Assembly (NCBI RefSeq): GCF_019303495.1
Contig: NZ_JAEVFI010000001.1
Coordinates: forward strand, 1-64,000
DNA from: Streptomyces sp. JJ66
GTDB lineage: Bacteria > Actinomycetota > Actinomycetes > Streptomycetales > Streptomycetaceae
Reading direction: 5' to 3'
Length of the DNA stretch: 64,000 bases
Shown: piece after piece, positions 1 to 8,923 of the stretch
Layout of the letters: each line of letters starts with the position of its first letter
Position numbering within the stretch: position 1 is the stretch's first letter
The notes under the pieces: model-generated
Told to the model about the DNA's origin: nothing
Databases searched by the model: none
The model's input: the letters and a program-made list of their open reading frames with translations, nothing else
Position numbers and translations under genes: made by a program

Positions 1-303
1 GACTGCACCGCTTTCCCCGCCTCGGGCGCCGAAGCCGCCTGCGGAGAGGCGATGGTGGTCGCCGATAGCGGCTACCAGGGCACCAGCGCGATCATTCCGC
101 ACCGCCGCCGAGCCGGACAGGAGCACCTTCCGGGCTGGAAGGAGGAGCACAACGCCTCCCACCGCCGGGTGAGAGCCCGCGTGGAGCACGTCTTCGCCCG
201 GATGAAGACCTGGAAGATCCTCCGTGACTGCCGCCGCCGTGGCGACGGTGTCTACTGGGCGGCCATCGGCATCGCCCACATGCACAACCTCGCCCACGGC
301 TGA
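1..303 (+). CDS. IS5-family transposase, C-terminal fragment (cut by window start)
   Basis: The frame is open from base 1, so the N-terminal part lies outside the window. The visible 100 residues carry the end of a DDE transposase of the IS5/DDE_Tnp_4 kind: VVADSGYQG, where D is a likely catalytic aspartate, and then NASHRRVRARVEHVFARMK, the R/E-rich stretch around the last catalytic glutamate. Such proteins cut and join the ends of a small insertion sequence. The gene ends with TGA at 301-303, about 17 bases before the probable end of the element. Whether the full copy is intact cannot be judged here. Confidence 0.8.
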   Translation, partial: DCTAFPASGAEAACGEAMVVADSGYQGTSAIIPHRRRAGQEHLPGWKEEHNASHRRVRARVEHVFARMKTWKILRDCRRRGDGVYWAAIGIAHMHNLAHG

Positions 304-321
304 CCCCTTACGAGACAACCT
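304..321. mobile_element. Probable right end of the IS5-like element
   Basis: TTACGAGACAACC at 308-320 directly follows the transposase stop codon, where the terminal inverted repeat of an IS5-type element is expected. The DUF2332 stop codon on the other strand (TAA, 322-324) begins one base later, so the element sits right at the end of that gene. The matching left end is outside the window, so the inverted repeat cannot be confirmed. Confidence 0.4.
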
Positions 322-1396
322 TTAGGCGGGTGTACGGGCAGGCAGACCGTGCGGCGCGGCGTAGGCGAGGGTGACGGCGGGCTCGCCGTTCAGCCACGCG
401 GTGAGCCTGAACGGCCGCTCCTCGCCGACCCGTTCGGGCTCGAACGCCAGGTGCAGGAAAGCGCGGCGCGGCCCGGAGTCCGCCGCGAGCCGGTCCAGCT
501 CACCGCGCACCCGGTCCCACTCCTCGCGCGGCACGTACTGACGCATGACGGAGTGCCAGACGACGGTCAGGGTGCCGTCTCGCAGCGAGAGACCGCGCAG
601 GAAGTCCGCCGCGCCGGTGGCCGTCACCTCGGCCGGGACCGCCCGCGCGAGCCGCAGTGCCCCGGCCAGCCGGGCGTGCCGCGCACTCTGGTCAGGCCAG
701 ACGTAGGCGCGCAGCGCGAGGGAGCCGCCGGGCGGGCCGGGGTCCACGGGGTCGAGGTCGCAGCCACGGCGTTCGGTTACCTCCAGCGCCGGGTGCCGGG
801 CGGCGCCCCGCGTCAGCCACGAGGGCGGAGTGCCGCGCCAGGCGTCCTCCAGTACCACCTCGGCGTCCGGCGCACCCCAGGCGTAGCCCTCGCCCACGCA
901 GCGGAAGCGGTCGGGCACGCAGGTTGAGCCCCGCGCTGGCGCCCAGTTCGAAGAGCCGGACGGGCAGTACGGCGCGCTCGGTTGCCCACAGCAGCCCGGC
1001 GACCAGCAGATTGCCGCGTCCGACCTCGTTGGTCTGCGGCGGGCGCCGCAGCCACGTGCGCACCCAGCCGAGTTCGGTGGCGACGGTGGCGCGGAACGCC
1101 CTCCAGACGGCGTTGGCGTCGGCGGGCTCGAACGTTCCGCCCGCGCTCGGGTAGGAGGCGGCCAGCGCGGGTGCGCGGCCGTCCAGCACCAGCGCGTGGA
1201 CGGCGCCGCCGAGCCGCAGCGCGAGCGCCTGCGGACCGGTGGCGTCCTCGTACCCGGCGATCGCCTCGGCGCACGGGCCGCCCGCGCGGACATCCTCGGC
1301 GGCCCGGGCGAAGAGCTCGCCGTACAGCGGCGATCCCAGCTCCGCGCACGCCGTGGCCTGGTGCGCGATCATGTCCGCCGCGTGCTGGTAGGTCAC
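322..1396 (-). pseudogene. DUF2332 family protein, frameshifted
   Basis: Two overlapping reading frames together make one DUF2332 protein (about 355 residues, function unknown, common in actinomycetes). The first frame runs from GTG at 1396 to GASAGLNLRA; the second continues DRFRCVGEGYAWG to the stop at 322. Removing one C from the CCC run (GGG at 913-915 on the plus strand) would join them as GLNLRADRFRC, the usual family motif. Either the gene is inactivated by a one-base insertion or this is a sequencing error in a homopolymer; the rest of both frames looks well conserved, which favours a recent event or an error. The start overlaps the stop of the DUF1707 gene as GTGA, so the two are cotranscribed. 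Confidence 0.75.
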
Positions 1397-2055
1397 CGCC
1401 TTCCCTCCGGGCGGCCCTGGCCGTCCCCGGGCAGTTCCTTGCTCCCCTTGGCCCCCTTGCCCAGCGCCCGCCGCTCGACGCCGACGCCGCCCCAGAACGC
1501 GAACCCGGTGACGGTGATCCGCACCGCCCCGGGTGCGCCTGATCCGGCAGCGGAGTGGTCGAAGCCGCCCATGATGCCCACCCCGCGGATGAGGACTTCG
1601 GCGTCGGGCGGGACGATGACGTTGACGCCGCCCATGATGGCGGTGGCCTGGATGACGATCTCGCGGTCCTCGAACCGCGCCTCACGCAGGTCGATCTCCC
1701 CGCCGCCCCAGAAGGCGACAGCGGTGAACCGCCGTGGGGCGACCCACGTCCCCTTGCGCACGAAGCCGCTCATGAGCGCGAGCGCACCGGTGGACGTCGC
1801 CCGCCCGCCGAACCGCGCGGCCCAGTCCCGGCCCCGCGCGGCGGGCCGCACGTCCTGTTCCGGCCCGGCTCCCTGCGGCAGGTCGGCGGTCAGCGGCACC
1901 AGTTCGCTCCGGGTGCGGGCCTGGTAGACGGCGTCCAGGCGCTCGCCGAACTCCTCGGTGGTCAAGCGGCCTTCGGCCAGCGCGTCGCGCAGCACTTCGG
2001 CGATCTGGTCCCGCTCGGCGTCCGACGCCCGCATCTCGGGCAGCTTGTCGTTCAT
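1393..2055 (-). CDS. DUF1707 / LiaF-like C-terminal domain protein
   Basis: A 220-residue protein. Residues about 8-60 form the DUF1707 (SHOCT-like) domain with its typical opening MRASDAERDQIAEVLRDALAEGRL and EEFGERLDAVYQARTRSEL. The C-terminal half is a repetitive beta structure with AFWGGGEIDLREA, IMGGVNVIVPPD and AFWGG motifs, as in cell-wall-active antibiotic response proteins (LiaF/YvqF C-terminal type). Homologues are often linked to envelope stress, but no role is proven. ATG 2055 was chosen because the domain starts right after it; longer in-frame extensions are arginine/proline-rich and look untranslated. It is the first gene of a pair with the DUF2332 gene (GTGA overlap). Confidence 0.8.
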   Translation of the reverse strand: MNDKLPEMRASDAERDQIAEVLRDALAEGRLTTEEFGERLDAVYQARTRSELVPLTADLPQGAGPEQDVRPAARGRDWAARFGGRATSTGALALMSGFVRKGTWVAPRRFTAVAFWGGGEIDLREARFEDREIVIQATAIMGGVNVIVPPDAEVLIRGVGIMGGFDHSAAGSGAPGAVRITVTGFAFWGGVGVERRALGKGAKGSKELPGDGQGRPEGRR

Positions 2056-2110
2056 GCCCCGCACCCTACGCAGCGCCTCCCCCGGCCGCGACGTGCCGGG
2101 ACAAGGCCGC

Positions 2111-2419
2111 TCAGCCCCACAACGGCTCAGCCAGCGCGGCGACGACCACACCGCAGGCGAGGACGGCGGTGGCGACGCGGGTACGGCCGCGGCGGCTGAG
2201 GACGATGGCCGTGCCGGACAGGATCAGCGCGACGCCGTACAGGCCGAGGGTCAGGATGGACGGCTTGGCGAGGAAGCGGAGCACCATGGTGAGGGCCACC
2301 CCGGCCATCACGACCGCCGCCGCCACGCCCCGGACCAGCCGGGCCTGGCGCGGCGTCAGCCGGCCGTTTCCACGGGGGGCCTGGAAGGTGGTCGCGTCAT
2401 TCTCACCGAGTGCCGTCAT
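2111..2419 (-). CDS. Small membrane protein of unknown function
   Basis: About 102 residues starting MTALGENDATT (an ATG nine codons upstream at 2446 is also open). Three hydrophobic segments can be seen: VAAAVVMAGVALTMVL, ILTLGLYGVALILSGTAIVL and VATAVLACGVVVAALA, separated by short basic loops (RRGRTR). This predicts a small integral membrane protein with no enzymatic motif. It lies 55 bp upstream of the DUF1707 gene on the same strand and could be in its operon. I do not recognise a named family. Confidence 0.55.
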   Translation of the reverse strand: MTALGENDATTFQAPRGNGRLTPRQARLVRGVAAAVVMAGVALTMVLRFLAKPSILTLGLYGVALILSGTAIVLSRRGRTRVATAVLACGVVVAALAEPLWG

Positions 2420-2817
2420 AGCCCAGGAGCGTAATGCTTTCCCCAACGGTTCTGCGCCCGCCCCCGGCCCGGACGCCCGACGACACGCGCCTTCGACTCA
2501 CCTCGGAACCTGGGGTCACCCCCATGCCGGACACGTGTTCGATTCTCTGGTGAGGGTAGCTCCATAGCCACACCCCTCCAGGACTCCGGGTACGGCGGGC
2601 GCTGACGTCCGGTGTACGGGCGCGAGCGAGGCACACAGGCGAGGCGCCGGGGGCGGGCAGGGGCGGAGCGAGGACGGCGGGCGGAATACGTTGTCAGTGG
2701 TGCGCGTCACACTGAGGGAGTGGCGTGGAGGCTCACTGGAGGTGCCGATGAGAAACGGAGCCGCGGGCCGTCAGCACCACCGCAGGACCACCGGAGCAGA
2801 GGGAAAGCGAGCACACC

Positions 2818-3852
2818 ATGACAGCGCACAGGGTGGCGCGCCGCGCCGACCCGGGCGACCAGCCAGCGATCGAGACCTCCGGGCTGGTGAAGACCTTCGG
2901 CCAGACCCGCGCGGTTGACGGCGTGGATCTCCTCGTGCCCGCCGGCACGGTCTACGGCGTCCTGGGACCCAACGGGGCAGGCAAGACGACGGCCGTGAAG
3001 GTGCTGGCCACGCTGCTGCGGCCGGACGGCGGCGAGGCCCGGGTCTTCGGGCATGACGTGCTGCGCGAGGCCGACGCCGTGCGCAGCCGGGTCAGCCTGA
3101 CCGGCCAGTACGCCTCGGTCGACGAGGACCTGACCGGCACGGAGAACCTGGTCCTGCTCGCCCGTCTGCTGGGCCACGGCAAGCGGGCGGCGCGCGAGCG
3201 TTCCGGGCAGCTGCTGGAGGCGTTCGGGCTGAGGGACGCGGCGAGTCGGCAGGTGAAGAACTACTCCGGCGGCATGCGGCGGCGCATCGACATCGCCGCG
3301 AGCATTCTGAACACACCGGATCTGCTGTTCCTGGACGAGCCGACGACGGGCCTGGATCCGCGCAGCCGCAACCAGGTGTGGGAGATCGTGCGGGCTGTCG
3401 TCGCCCAGGGCACCACCGTTTTGCTGACGACGCAGTACCTGGACGAGGCCGATCAGCTCGCCTCCCGCATCGCCGTCATCGACAAGGGCAAGGTCATCGC
3501 CGAGGGCACCAAGGGCGAGCTCAAGGCATCCGTCGGTGCCGGCTCGGTGCACCTGCGGCTGCGTGCGCCAGAGCAGCGCGCGGAGGCCGCCCACGTCCTG
3601 GGCACCGCCCTGGGGGTGGAGCCGCAGCTGGAGGCCGACCCCGTGGCGCTGACGGCCCGGGTGGGCGACGGCGCGCGGGACGCCGCCGAGCAGGCGTCGA
3701 AGGCGCTGGCTCAGCTGGCGTGCGCCGGGATCACCGTGGACAACTTCTCCCTGGGGCAGCCCAGCCTCGACGAGGTGTTCCTCGCCCTGACCGACCGCCC
3801 CGCCACCCCGCAGCCGACACCGGAGCCGCAGCCGAAGGGAGTTTTGGCATGA
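2818..3852 (+). CDS. DrrA-type ABC transporter ATP-binding protein
   Basis: A 344-residue nucleotide-binding subunit. Walker A is GPNGAGKT at residues 50-57, the signature is YSGGM at 149-153, Walker B with the D-loop is [13 protein letters not shown] at 169-181, and a switch histidine-equivalent region lies in TTQYLDEA. The long C-terminal extension (about 230-344), with [11 protein letters not shown] near the end, is typical of the daunorubicin-resistance (DrrA) family, which powers export of hydrophobic drugs or lipids. The stop overlaps the start of the permease gene (ATGA), so both form one exporter made of two NBDs and two permeases. The substrate cannot be told from sequence; no antibiotic cluster is adjacent. 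Confidence 0.93.
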   Translation: MTAHRVARRADPGDQPAIETSGLVKTFGQTRAVDGVDLLVPAGTVYGVLGPNGAGKTTAVKVLATLLRPDGGEARVFGHDVLREADAVRSRVSLTGQYASVDEDLTGTENLVLLARLLGHGKRAARERSGQLLEAFGLRDAASRQVKNYSGGMRRRIDIAASILNTPDLLFLDEPTTGLDPRSRNQVWEIVRAVVAQGTTVLLTTQYLDEADQLASRIAVIDKGKVIAEGTKGELKASVGAGSVHLRLRAPEQRAEAAHVLGTALGVEPQLEADPVALTARVGDGARDAAEQASKALAQLACAGITVDNFSLGQPSLDEVFLALTDRPATPQPTPEPQPKGVLA

Positions 3853-4700
3853 CCGCCACCCCAACCCAGACCCGCGGCGAGGAGCTGGCCCCGGTCACCG
3901 CCGACAGCCTCGCCCCGCTCCTGGTCAGCGCGCAGCGCCCGCCCCGGCCCAGCGGCTGGGCGACGTCCGTCGCCTTCGGCTGGCGGGCGGTGCTCAAGAT
4001 CAAGCACGTGCCGGAGCAGCTGTTCGACGTCACCGCCTTCCCGATCATGATGGTGCTGATGTACACGTACCTCTTCGGCGGTGCACTGGCCGGGTCCACA
4101 CAGCAGTACCTGCAGTTCCTGCTGCCCGGCATCCTGGTGATGAGCATCGTCATGATCACCATGTACACGGGCGTCGCGGTCAACATCGACATCGAGAAGG
4201 GCGTGTTCGACCGCTTCCGCACGCTGCCGATATGGCGGCCCTCGCCCATGGTCGGTTACCTCATGGGTGACATGCTCCGGTACGCCATGGGCTCGGCGGT
4301 GATGCTGGCGGTGGGCCTGATCATGGGGTTCCGGCCTGCGGGTGGCGTGCCCGGAGTGCTCGCCGGGGTGGCCCTGCTGGTCGTGTTCTCGTTCTGCTTC
4401 TCGTGGGTGTGGACGATGTTCGGGCTCCTGCTGCGCACCGAGAAGTCGGTGATGGGCGTCAGCATGATGGTGCTCTTCCCGGCCACGTTCCTCAGCAACA
4501 TCTTCGTCGACCCGAGCACGATGCCCGGCTGGCTGCAGGCGTTCGTCAACAACAGCCCGATCACCCACCTGGCGTCGGCGGTGCGCGGGCTGATGGCCGG
4601 TGAGTGGCCCGCAGCGGAGATCGCCTGGTCGCTGGGCTGGGGTGGTGTGCTCGTCGCCGTCTTCGGCACCGTGACGATGCGGCTGTACAACCGCAAGTGA
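3849..4700 (+). CDS. DrrB-type ABC-2 transporter permease
   Basis: A 283-residue membrane protein starting [12 protein letters not shown] at the ATG that overlaps the DrrA stop. After about 60 polar residues come six hydrophobic segments of the ABC-2 type (for example [66 protein letters not shown]). The stretch [19 protein letters not shown] and the following [15 protein letters not shown] are family hallmarks just before the last helix. It forms the transmembrane channel for the DrrA-like ATPase upstream. Longer in-frame upstream starts lie inside drrA and are rejected. Confidence 0.93.
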   Translation: MTATPTQTRGEELAPVTADSLAPLLVSAQRPPRPSGWATSVAFGWRAVLKIKHVPEQLFDVTAFPIMMVLMYTYLFGGALAGSTQQYLQFLLPGILVMSIVMITMYTGVAVNIDIEKGVFDRFRTLPIWRPSPMVGYLMGDMLRYAMGSAVMLAVGLIMGFRPAGGVPGVLAGVALLVVFSFCFSWVWTMFGLLLRTEKSVMGVSMMVLFPATFLSNIFVDPSTMPGWLQAFVNNSPITHLASAVRGLMAGEWPAAEIAWSLGWGGVLVAVFGTVTMRLYNRK

Positions 4701-4838
4701 GCCACGCCCGCCGCCCCGTGCCCGGCCGGTGGCCGCTCGGTGTGCCTCCGGCGCTCACCCGCTGCGCGCCGGGCGGGTGACCGGGCGGCCGGAGCCGGAG
4801 GGGGTGCCGCGCGGGCGTGGCTGGGGGACACTGGGCGC

Positions 4839-5705
4839 ATGCCCGAACTGCCCGAGGTCGCGGCGCTGCGCGACTTCCTCGCCGAACGGCTGACCGGGCG
4901 GACCGTGCAGGCGGTACGCCCGGTCGCCGTCAGCGTGCTGAAGACGTTTGACCCGCCGGTGACCGCGCTGGAGGGTGCCGCCTTCACCGGCGTCGCCCGG
5001 CACGGCAAGTTCCTCGCTCTGGCGGCCGGTGAGCTGCACCTGGTGGTCCATCTGGCGCGGGCCGGGTGGCTGCGCTGGCAGGAGTCACTGCCCGCCGCCC
5101 CGCCCCGGCCGGGCAGGGGCCCGCTGGCAGTGCGCGTCCAGCTCGCGGGGCCGCAGCGGGCCGGGTTCGACCTCACCGAAGCGGGCACGCGCAAGCGGCT
5201 GGCCGTCTACTGCGTGCGCGACCCGGCCGAGGTGCCCGGCATCGCCCGCCTCGGCCCCGACCCGCTCGCGCCCGGGTTCACCGTGGAGACCCTGCGCGCC
5301 CTGCTCGCGGGCAAGCGGCACCGGATCAAGGGCGTGCTGCGGGACCAGAGCGTCATCGCCGGTATCGGCAACGCCTACTCCGACGAGATCCTGCACGCCG
5401 CCCGCCTCTCCCCCTACCGGCTGGCCGACGACCTCACCGAGCACGAGAGCCAGGTCCTCTACGACGCCCTGGACGCGACCCTGCGCGACGCGTTGGAGCG
5501 GGCCCGGGGGCTGGCAGCCGGGGAGCTGAAGGCGGAGAAAAAGGTGGGGCTGCGGGTGCACGGACGGGCCGGGCAGCCGTGCCCGGTGTGCGGGGAGACG
5601 ATCCGTGAGGTGTCCTTCGCCGACTCCTCGCTTCAGTACTGCCCGCGCTGCCAGACCGGCGGCAAGGTGCTGGCCGACCGCCGCATGTCGCGCCTGCTCA
5701 AGTAG
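4839..5705 (+). CDS. Fpg/Nei family DNA glycosylase
   Basis: A 288-residue base-excision repair enzyme. The mature N-terminus PELPEV supplies the catalytic proline (P2) and glutamate (E3); K57 in RHGKFL matches the conserved lysine of Fpg. A helix-two-turn-helix is seen in GVLRDQSVIAGIGNAYSDEI, and the C-terminal zinc finger has CPVCG about 20 residues before CPRCQ. The protein removes oxidised bases and nicks the abasic site. Whether it prefers 8-oxoguanine (MutM) or pyrimidines (Nei) is not clear. The start is fixed because the N-terminal proline must follow the initiator Met. It stands alone between the exporter and a ferredoxin-like gene. Confidence 0.93.
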   Translation: MPELPEVAALRDFLAERLTGRTVQAVRPVAVSVLKTFDPPVTALEGAAFTGVARHGKFLALAAGELHLVVHLARAGWLRWQESLPAAPPRPGRGPLAVRVQLAGPQRAGFDLTEAGTRKRLAVYCVRDPAEVPGIARLGPDPLAPGFTVETLRALLAGKRHRIKGVLRDQSVIAGIGNAYSDEILHAARLSPYRLADDLTEHESQVLYDALDATLRDALERARGLAAGELKAEKKVGLRVHGRAGQPCPVCGETIREVSFADSSLQYCPRCQTGGKVLADRRMSRLLK

Positions 5706-5722
5706 CCCGTAGGCTGCGGCGG

Positions 5723-6220
5723 ATGACCACCGCTCCCGCCACCCAGCCCCCGTCCCCCGGCCCCGGCACGTCCACGCCCGTACCACCCCCGGCGCCGGAG
5801 CCCGCGTCCGGGCCGTCCGCGTCCGAGCCGTCCGCGTCAGCGCCCCGGGCGCCCGCGCCGTCCGCCTGCACGCTCGTCGTCTGCCGGGGGTGCTGCTGCG
5901 GTGATCCGGTCAAACACCCGCGGGTGGACCACGCCGCCCAGCTGGCGCGGCTACGGGCGGCGGCCCGGGCCTCGGGCGGACGGGTCGCGGTACGGACGTC
6001 GCCGTGCCTGGGCCCGTGCGGTCAGGCCAACGTGGTGGTGGTGCGCCCCTCACCGGCCGGACGCCGCCGGGGCGGGCGCCCGGTATGGGTGGGGTGGGTC
6101 ATGGACGACGTCAGTGTGGCGGAGCTGCTGGAGTGGGTGACCACGGGCGGCCCGGGGCTGGCGGACCCGCCCGAGACCCTGGCCCTGCAGTTCGTGGAGC
6201 GCCCGAAGCCCCCGCACTGA
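5723..6220 (+). CDS. (2Fe-2S) thioredoxin-like ferredoxin domain protein
   Basis: A 165-residue protein. The first 48 residues are a proline/serine/alanine-rich low-complexity leader. After it comes a thin [2Fe-2S] ferredoxin-like domain: LVVCRGCCCGDPVKHP supplies the first cysteines and TSPCLGPCGQANVVVV the second pair, followed by a thioredoxin-like fold end (MDDVSVAELLEWV). Such proteins carry single electrons or act as cluster carriers; the partner is unknown. The gene starts 18 bp after the glycosylase gene and may share its transcript. A very strong hairpin follows at 6261-6305. Confidence 0.8.
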   Translation: MTTAPATQPPSPGPGTSTPVPPPAPEPASGPSASEPSASAPRAPAPSACTLVVCRGCCCGDPVKHPRVDHAAQLARLRAAARASGGRVAVRTSPCLGPCGQANVVVVRPSPAGRRRGGRPVWVGWVMDDVSVAELLEWVTTGGPGLADPPETLALQFVERPKPPH

Positions 6221-6260
6221 CCCCCGCCCGCCGCGCCATCCCGAAGCCCGGTACGCCGGA

Positions 6261-6305
6261 CGCGTGCGATCCCCCGGGGCAGGCTGCTCCGGGGGATCGC
6301 ACGCG
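6261..6305 (+). terminator. Strong hairpin, 17-bp perfect stem
   Basis: The arms 6261-6277 and 6289-6305 are perfectly complementary (17 bp) with an 11-base loop. It lies 40 bp after the ferredoxin-like gene. There is no T-run, as is usual for actinomycete terminators. Confidence 0.75.
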
Positions 6306-6339
6306 CGCACCGGCTGGGCCGGTGGGCCGGCTGACCGGC

Positions 6340-6706
6340 GGCCGGATCAGCTGCGGGCGCACTGTCGCGCGCCGCCCGGGCGGGCACCGGCCCCACCCCG
6401 TTTCGGGATGCGCCCGGCGGGGTTCGGCGCCCGGCCCGGGAGACGTGCGCATGCGGCGGCCTCCGGCGTTCCGCGGTAGGCGGGGGCGGCTTGGGGCCGC
6501 CACCCCGCCGATCTGCTGCCCGTGGGGATTCCGCACGTGGTGTAACCACCGTTGGCGTGACCACTGTCGGAAAGGTTCGGGGCGCCGCCCGGCGCGCCAC
6601 GCCACGGTGGGACCTCGGCGTCGGCAGCTGACGCGGGGGCGGCCGGTGCGGCTATCCAGCAGGGCGTGCCCGCCGGGGTCGCGGACACGAGGCGCATGGG
6701 GCGCAT
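6340..6706 (-). pseudogene. Decayed VOC (glyoxalase-like) gene remnant
   Basis: On the minus strand an ATG at 6706 is preceded by a good ribosome site (GGAGAAAG, 6712-6719). The first residues, MRPMRLVSATPAGTPCWI, match the usual start of actinomycete VOC/glyoxalase-fold proteins (TPxGTPCWxD). After that the frame loses family character. A motif resembling GGYTTC appears in the same frame, and HGQQIGGVAAP, resembling the family's R-V-A-G-I-xP segment, appears in another frame, as expected after indels. I read it as a degraded VOC gene. Alternatively the start match is coincidental and the region is non-coding. Confidence 0.35.
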
Positions 6707-6878
6707 GGTGACTTTCTCCGGTTTCTCGGGCGCAGCCGCCGCAGACACTCCATGCGACAACATCACTACGCTCCGTCATTGCGACGGTAAGCCACGCCCC
6801 CCGGCGCCGCACGCGGAACACCGCCATCCAGGGGCAGCCCCACCGCGTCGGGCGCCCAGCCCCGGCCCGGCGCCCGGC

Positions 6879-7781
6879 TCAGGACTCCGGCGGCGGAATG
6901 ACGGCGATCGGGCACCGCGCGTGCAGCAGCACGGCGTTGGTGACCGAGCCGAGGAACATGCCCGCGTGCCGCATGCGGTGCCGGTGCCGGCCGACGACGA
7001 GGAGGTCGGCGGCGTCGGAGGCGTCTACCAGGCGGCCCGCGGCATCACCGGGCGCGACCACCCAGTCCACGTCCAGATCGGTGTGAGGGCCGCCCGTGAC
7101 ATGCTCCAGCCGGTCCCGCTGCGCCCGCGCGGTCTCCCGGACGATCTCGGGCCCCTCCGGGTCGGTGACATCCATCTGCGCGGCGCCCAGCAGCGCCAGC
7201 GTGGAGAACGGGACCGGGTAAGTGGTGACGACCTGCAGCTGGGCACCGCGCAGCCGCGCCTCACGGACGGCGAACTCGATGACGGTGTCCACGGTTTCGG
7301 CGGGCTCCAGGGCCAGCACCACGCGTCCCACCGGCTCCCGCACGGCCCCGCGTCCGCGCTCGTGGTGCGGGACGACGACGACCGGGCAGTGCGCATGCGC
7401 CGCACAGGCCCGGCCGTTGGAGCCCAGCAGCAGACTCTTGAACCCGCCGCGCCCGCGCGAGCCCAGCACCAGCAGGTCACCCTGCCCGCCCAGTTCGGGC
7501 AGCGTGGCGGCGGGCGTGCCGCTGAGCGTGGTGAACCGCATCTCCGGCAGCCCCTCGCGCCCGGCCAGCTGCCGCCGCACCTCGACCAGCACCGGGTCCT
7601 CCTCGGCGGGCGGCGCGGCGGGCGGCGGCTCAGGCGCACCGTGGATGTTGGGCGGCCACGGCCACACATGCACGGCCAGCACCTCCGTGCCGCGCAGCCG
7701 CGCGGCCTGCAGCGCCCACTCCAGGCCGCGCATGCTGTGCTCGGACCCGTCCACCGCGGCGATCACCGGCTGCCCGGTCAT
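6879..7781 (-). CDS. Universal stress protein, tandem UspA domains
   Basis: A 300-residue protein with two UspA domains (about 1-145 and 155-300). Domain 1 opens MTGQPVIAAVDGS and has the nucleotide-binding pattern GSRGRGGFKSLLLGS (G-2X-G-9X-G-S). Domain 2 opens VGRVVLALEPAE and ends GRHRHRMRHAGMFLGSV, where the first glycines of the motif are less clean. Such proteins bind ATP and are induced by stress or dormancy; the exact target is unknown. ATG 7781 is preferred over an ATG six codons upstream because AAGGAGGT lies within those six codons and is the ribosome site for 7781. Confidence 0.92.
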   Translation of the reverse strand: MTGQPVIAAVDGSEHSMRGLEWALQAARLRGTEVLAVHVWPWPPNIHGAPEPPPAAPPAEEDPVLVEVRRQLAGREGLPEMRFTTLSGTPAATLPELGGQGDLLVLGSRGRGGFKSLLLGSNGRACAAHAHCPVVVVPHHERGRGAVREPVGRVVLALEPAETVDTVIEFAVREARLRGAQLQVVTTYPVPFSTLALLGAAQMDVTDPEGPEIVRETARAQRDRLEHVTGGPHTDLDVDWVVAPGDAAGRLVDASDAADLLVVGRHRHRMRHAGMFLGSVTNAVLLHARCPIAVIPPPES

Positions 7782-7876
7782 GTCCGCCACCTCCTTCACC
7801 CTCCCCAGCCCGCCCCGTCAACTGGCTGCGCGGCTGAACCTGAAATCCGCCGTCCAGGCTACCCGGGGCGGGCTGG

Positions 7877-8275
7877 TCAAGAGCCGTGGGGTGCCTGGCG
7901 CCTGGCCTTCATCTCCGCCTCGAACACGTGGCGGCGTCCGGCCACGAGCGCGTCGCGGACGTCACCCTCCAGCTGCCGGGACGCGGCGTAGTACCCGTCG
8001 TCGTACGCCTCCACGAGCTGGTACGTCCAGTGGCCGGGAACGACGTCCAGCCCCACCAGCTCCGTCTCGACCCGAGCGGCCAGCTCGCCGCGCCCCGCCT
8101 CGCGGAGCAGCGCCAGCACATCGTCCAGCATGAGGTCGGCGTGCCCGGTGAGCTGGTGGAAAGCGTAGAGGTGGCCGCGGGCACGCTCCGTGGTCTCCAG
8201 TGCCTCGGAAAGCTTGCCCGCGGCCGCCACAGCGGCGTCGGCGTCTTCAAGCCCGCGGCGCGCGGGGGCCGTCAC
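7877..8275 (-). CDS. Conserved actinomycete protein of unknown function
   Basis: A 132-residue acidic, mostly helical protein. Central text ARGHLYAFHQLTGHADLMLDD and VPGHWTYQLVEAYDDGYYA looks conserved and contains several His/Asp residues that could bind metal, but I do not recognise the family. No signal peptide or membrane segment is seen. The GTG start overlaps the stop of the upstream small gene (GTGA), so the two are one operon. Confidence 0.65.
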   Translation of the reverse strand: MTAPARRGLEDADAAVAAAGKLSEALETTERARGHLYAFHQLTGHADLMLDDVLALLREAGRGELAARVETELVGLDVVPGHWTYQLVEAYDDGYYAASRQLEGDVRDALVAGRRHVFEAEMKARRQAPHGS

Positions 8276-8511
8276 GAAGTGAACAGCTTGCGCTCACGGT
8301 GCTCGTACTGGGAGAGGGCTACCCCCAGTGCGAAGAAGGTCGGCGCCCACTCGCCGACGAAGATGCCCCACCGGTCCGCCCGGTCCAGACCCGCGTGTTC
8401 CTTGCGGTTGGAGGTCAACCAGGTCAAAAACGCGCCACCGATCGAGGCGAACGCCCCGAGGTAGGCGTGCTCACTGCGAACCCCCGCTTCGTGCATCTTC
8501 TTGACGATCAT
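8272..8511 (-). CDS. Small membrane-associated protein
   Basis: A 79-residue protein, MIVKKMHEAGVRSEHAY onward, with two weak hydrophobic segments (YLGAFASIGGAFLTWL and IFVGEWAPTFFALGVAL) and a charged tail YEHRERKLFTS. ATG 8511 has GGAGGG six to twelve bases upstream; a GTG directly before it is also possible. On the minus strand upstream, GTTT (8592-8595), 15 bases and GGGTGT (8571-8576) resemble a stress-type SigB promoter (GNNT-N14-16-GGGTAY), with one mismatch. This would fit with the neighbouring universal stress protein. Function unknown. Confidence 0.6.
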   Translation of the reverse strand: MIVKKMHEAGVRSEHAYLGAFASIGGAFLTWLTSNRKEHAGLDRADRWGIFVGEWAPTFFALGVALSQYEHRERKLFTS

Positions 8512-8805
8512 CACGTAGTCCCTCCGTTCGACGCGGCCGCTTGCCACGGCCAGACGACGAGGGAGTAGCCACACCCGGATCAGACGAAACAAAACGGTAC
8601 GTAACCCACACCGACGACTCGCGAACCATTGACTCCCCAGGTCCATCCCTCGGCACCTGACCAGCCCGGCGTAATCGGTGACCAGGGGCGAGCCGACCGG
8701 GCGGCGAGCGAGGAACGCGGCCCGAAGGACGGGAGAGAGCATCGTGGGGCCTCCCCTGCTCCTCCCGGAGACATCCCGCGCCCCCGCCAGTCACATCCGG
8801 AAACA
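8512..8805. other. Intergenic region with possible SigB-like promoter
   Basis: No gene is supported. It contains the candidate stress promoter for the small gene (8571-8595, minus strand). The longer frame reading through toward 8742 is arginine-rich and has no ribosome site. Confidence 0.4.
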
Positions 8806-8830
8806 GAAAAAACCCCACGTGAAGTGGGGT
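8806..8830 (-). terminator. Rho-independent terminator of the tRNA-Leu gene
   Basis: Read on the minus strand, ACCCCAC-TTCAC-GTGGGGT is followed by TTTTTT (8806-8811). This is a classic intrinsic terminator seven bases after the tRNA 3' end. Confidence 0.9.
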
Positions 8831-8836
8831 CTTAGC

Positions 8837-8923
8837 TGGTGTCCGAGGGGGGACTTGAACCCCCACGCCCTTAACGGGCACTAGCACCTCAAGCTAGCGC
8901 GTCTGCCATTCCGCCACCCGGAC
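8837..8923 (-). tRNA. tRNA-Leu (anticodon GAG)
   Basis: An 87-nt tRNA including an encoded CCA. The acceptor arms GTCCGGG and CTCGGAC pair, with A73 as discriminator. The anticodon stem CTAGC/GCTAG encloses the loop TTGAGGT, giving anticodon GAG, which reads CUC leucine codons. The long variable arm (TGCCCGTTAAGGGCG) is typical of type II tRNAs. The T-loop is seen in GTTCAAGTC. Confidence 0.95.

Larger units (their letters stand above)
6221..6878. other. Gene-poor stretch
   Basis: No intact gene is convincing here. It holds the hairpin at 6261-6305, the VOC-like remnant at 6340-6706, and a local AT-richer patch around 6750-6790 that could be the old promoter of the remnant. Confidence 0.5.
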
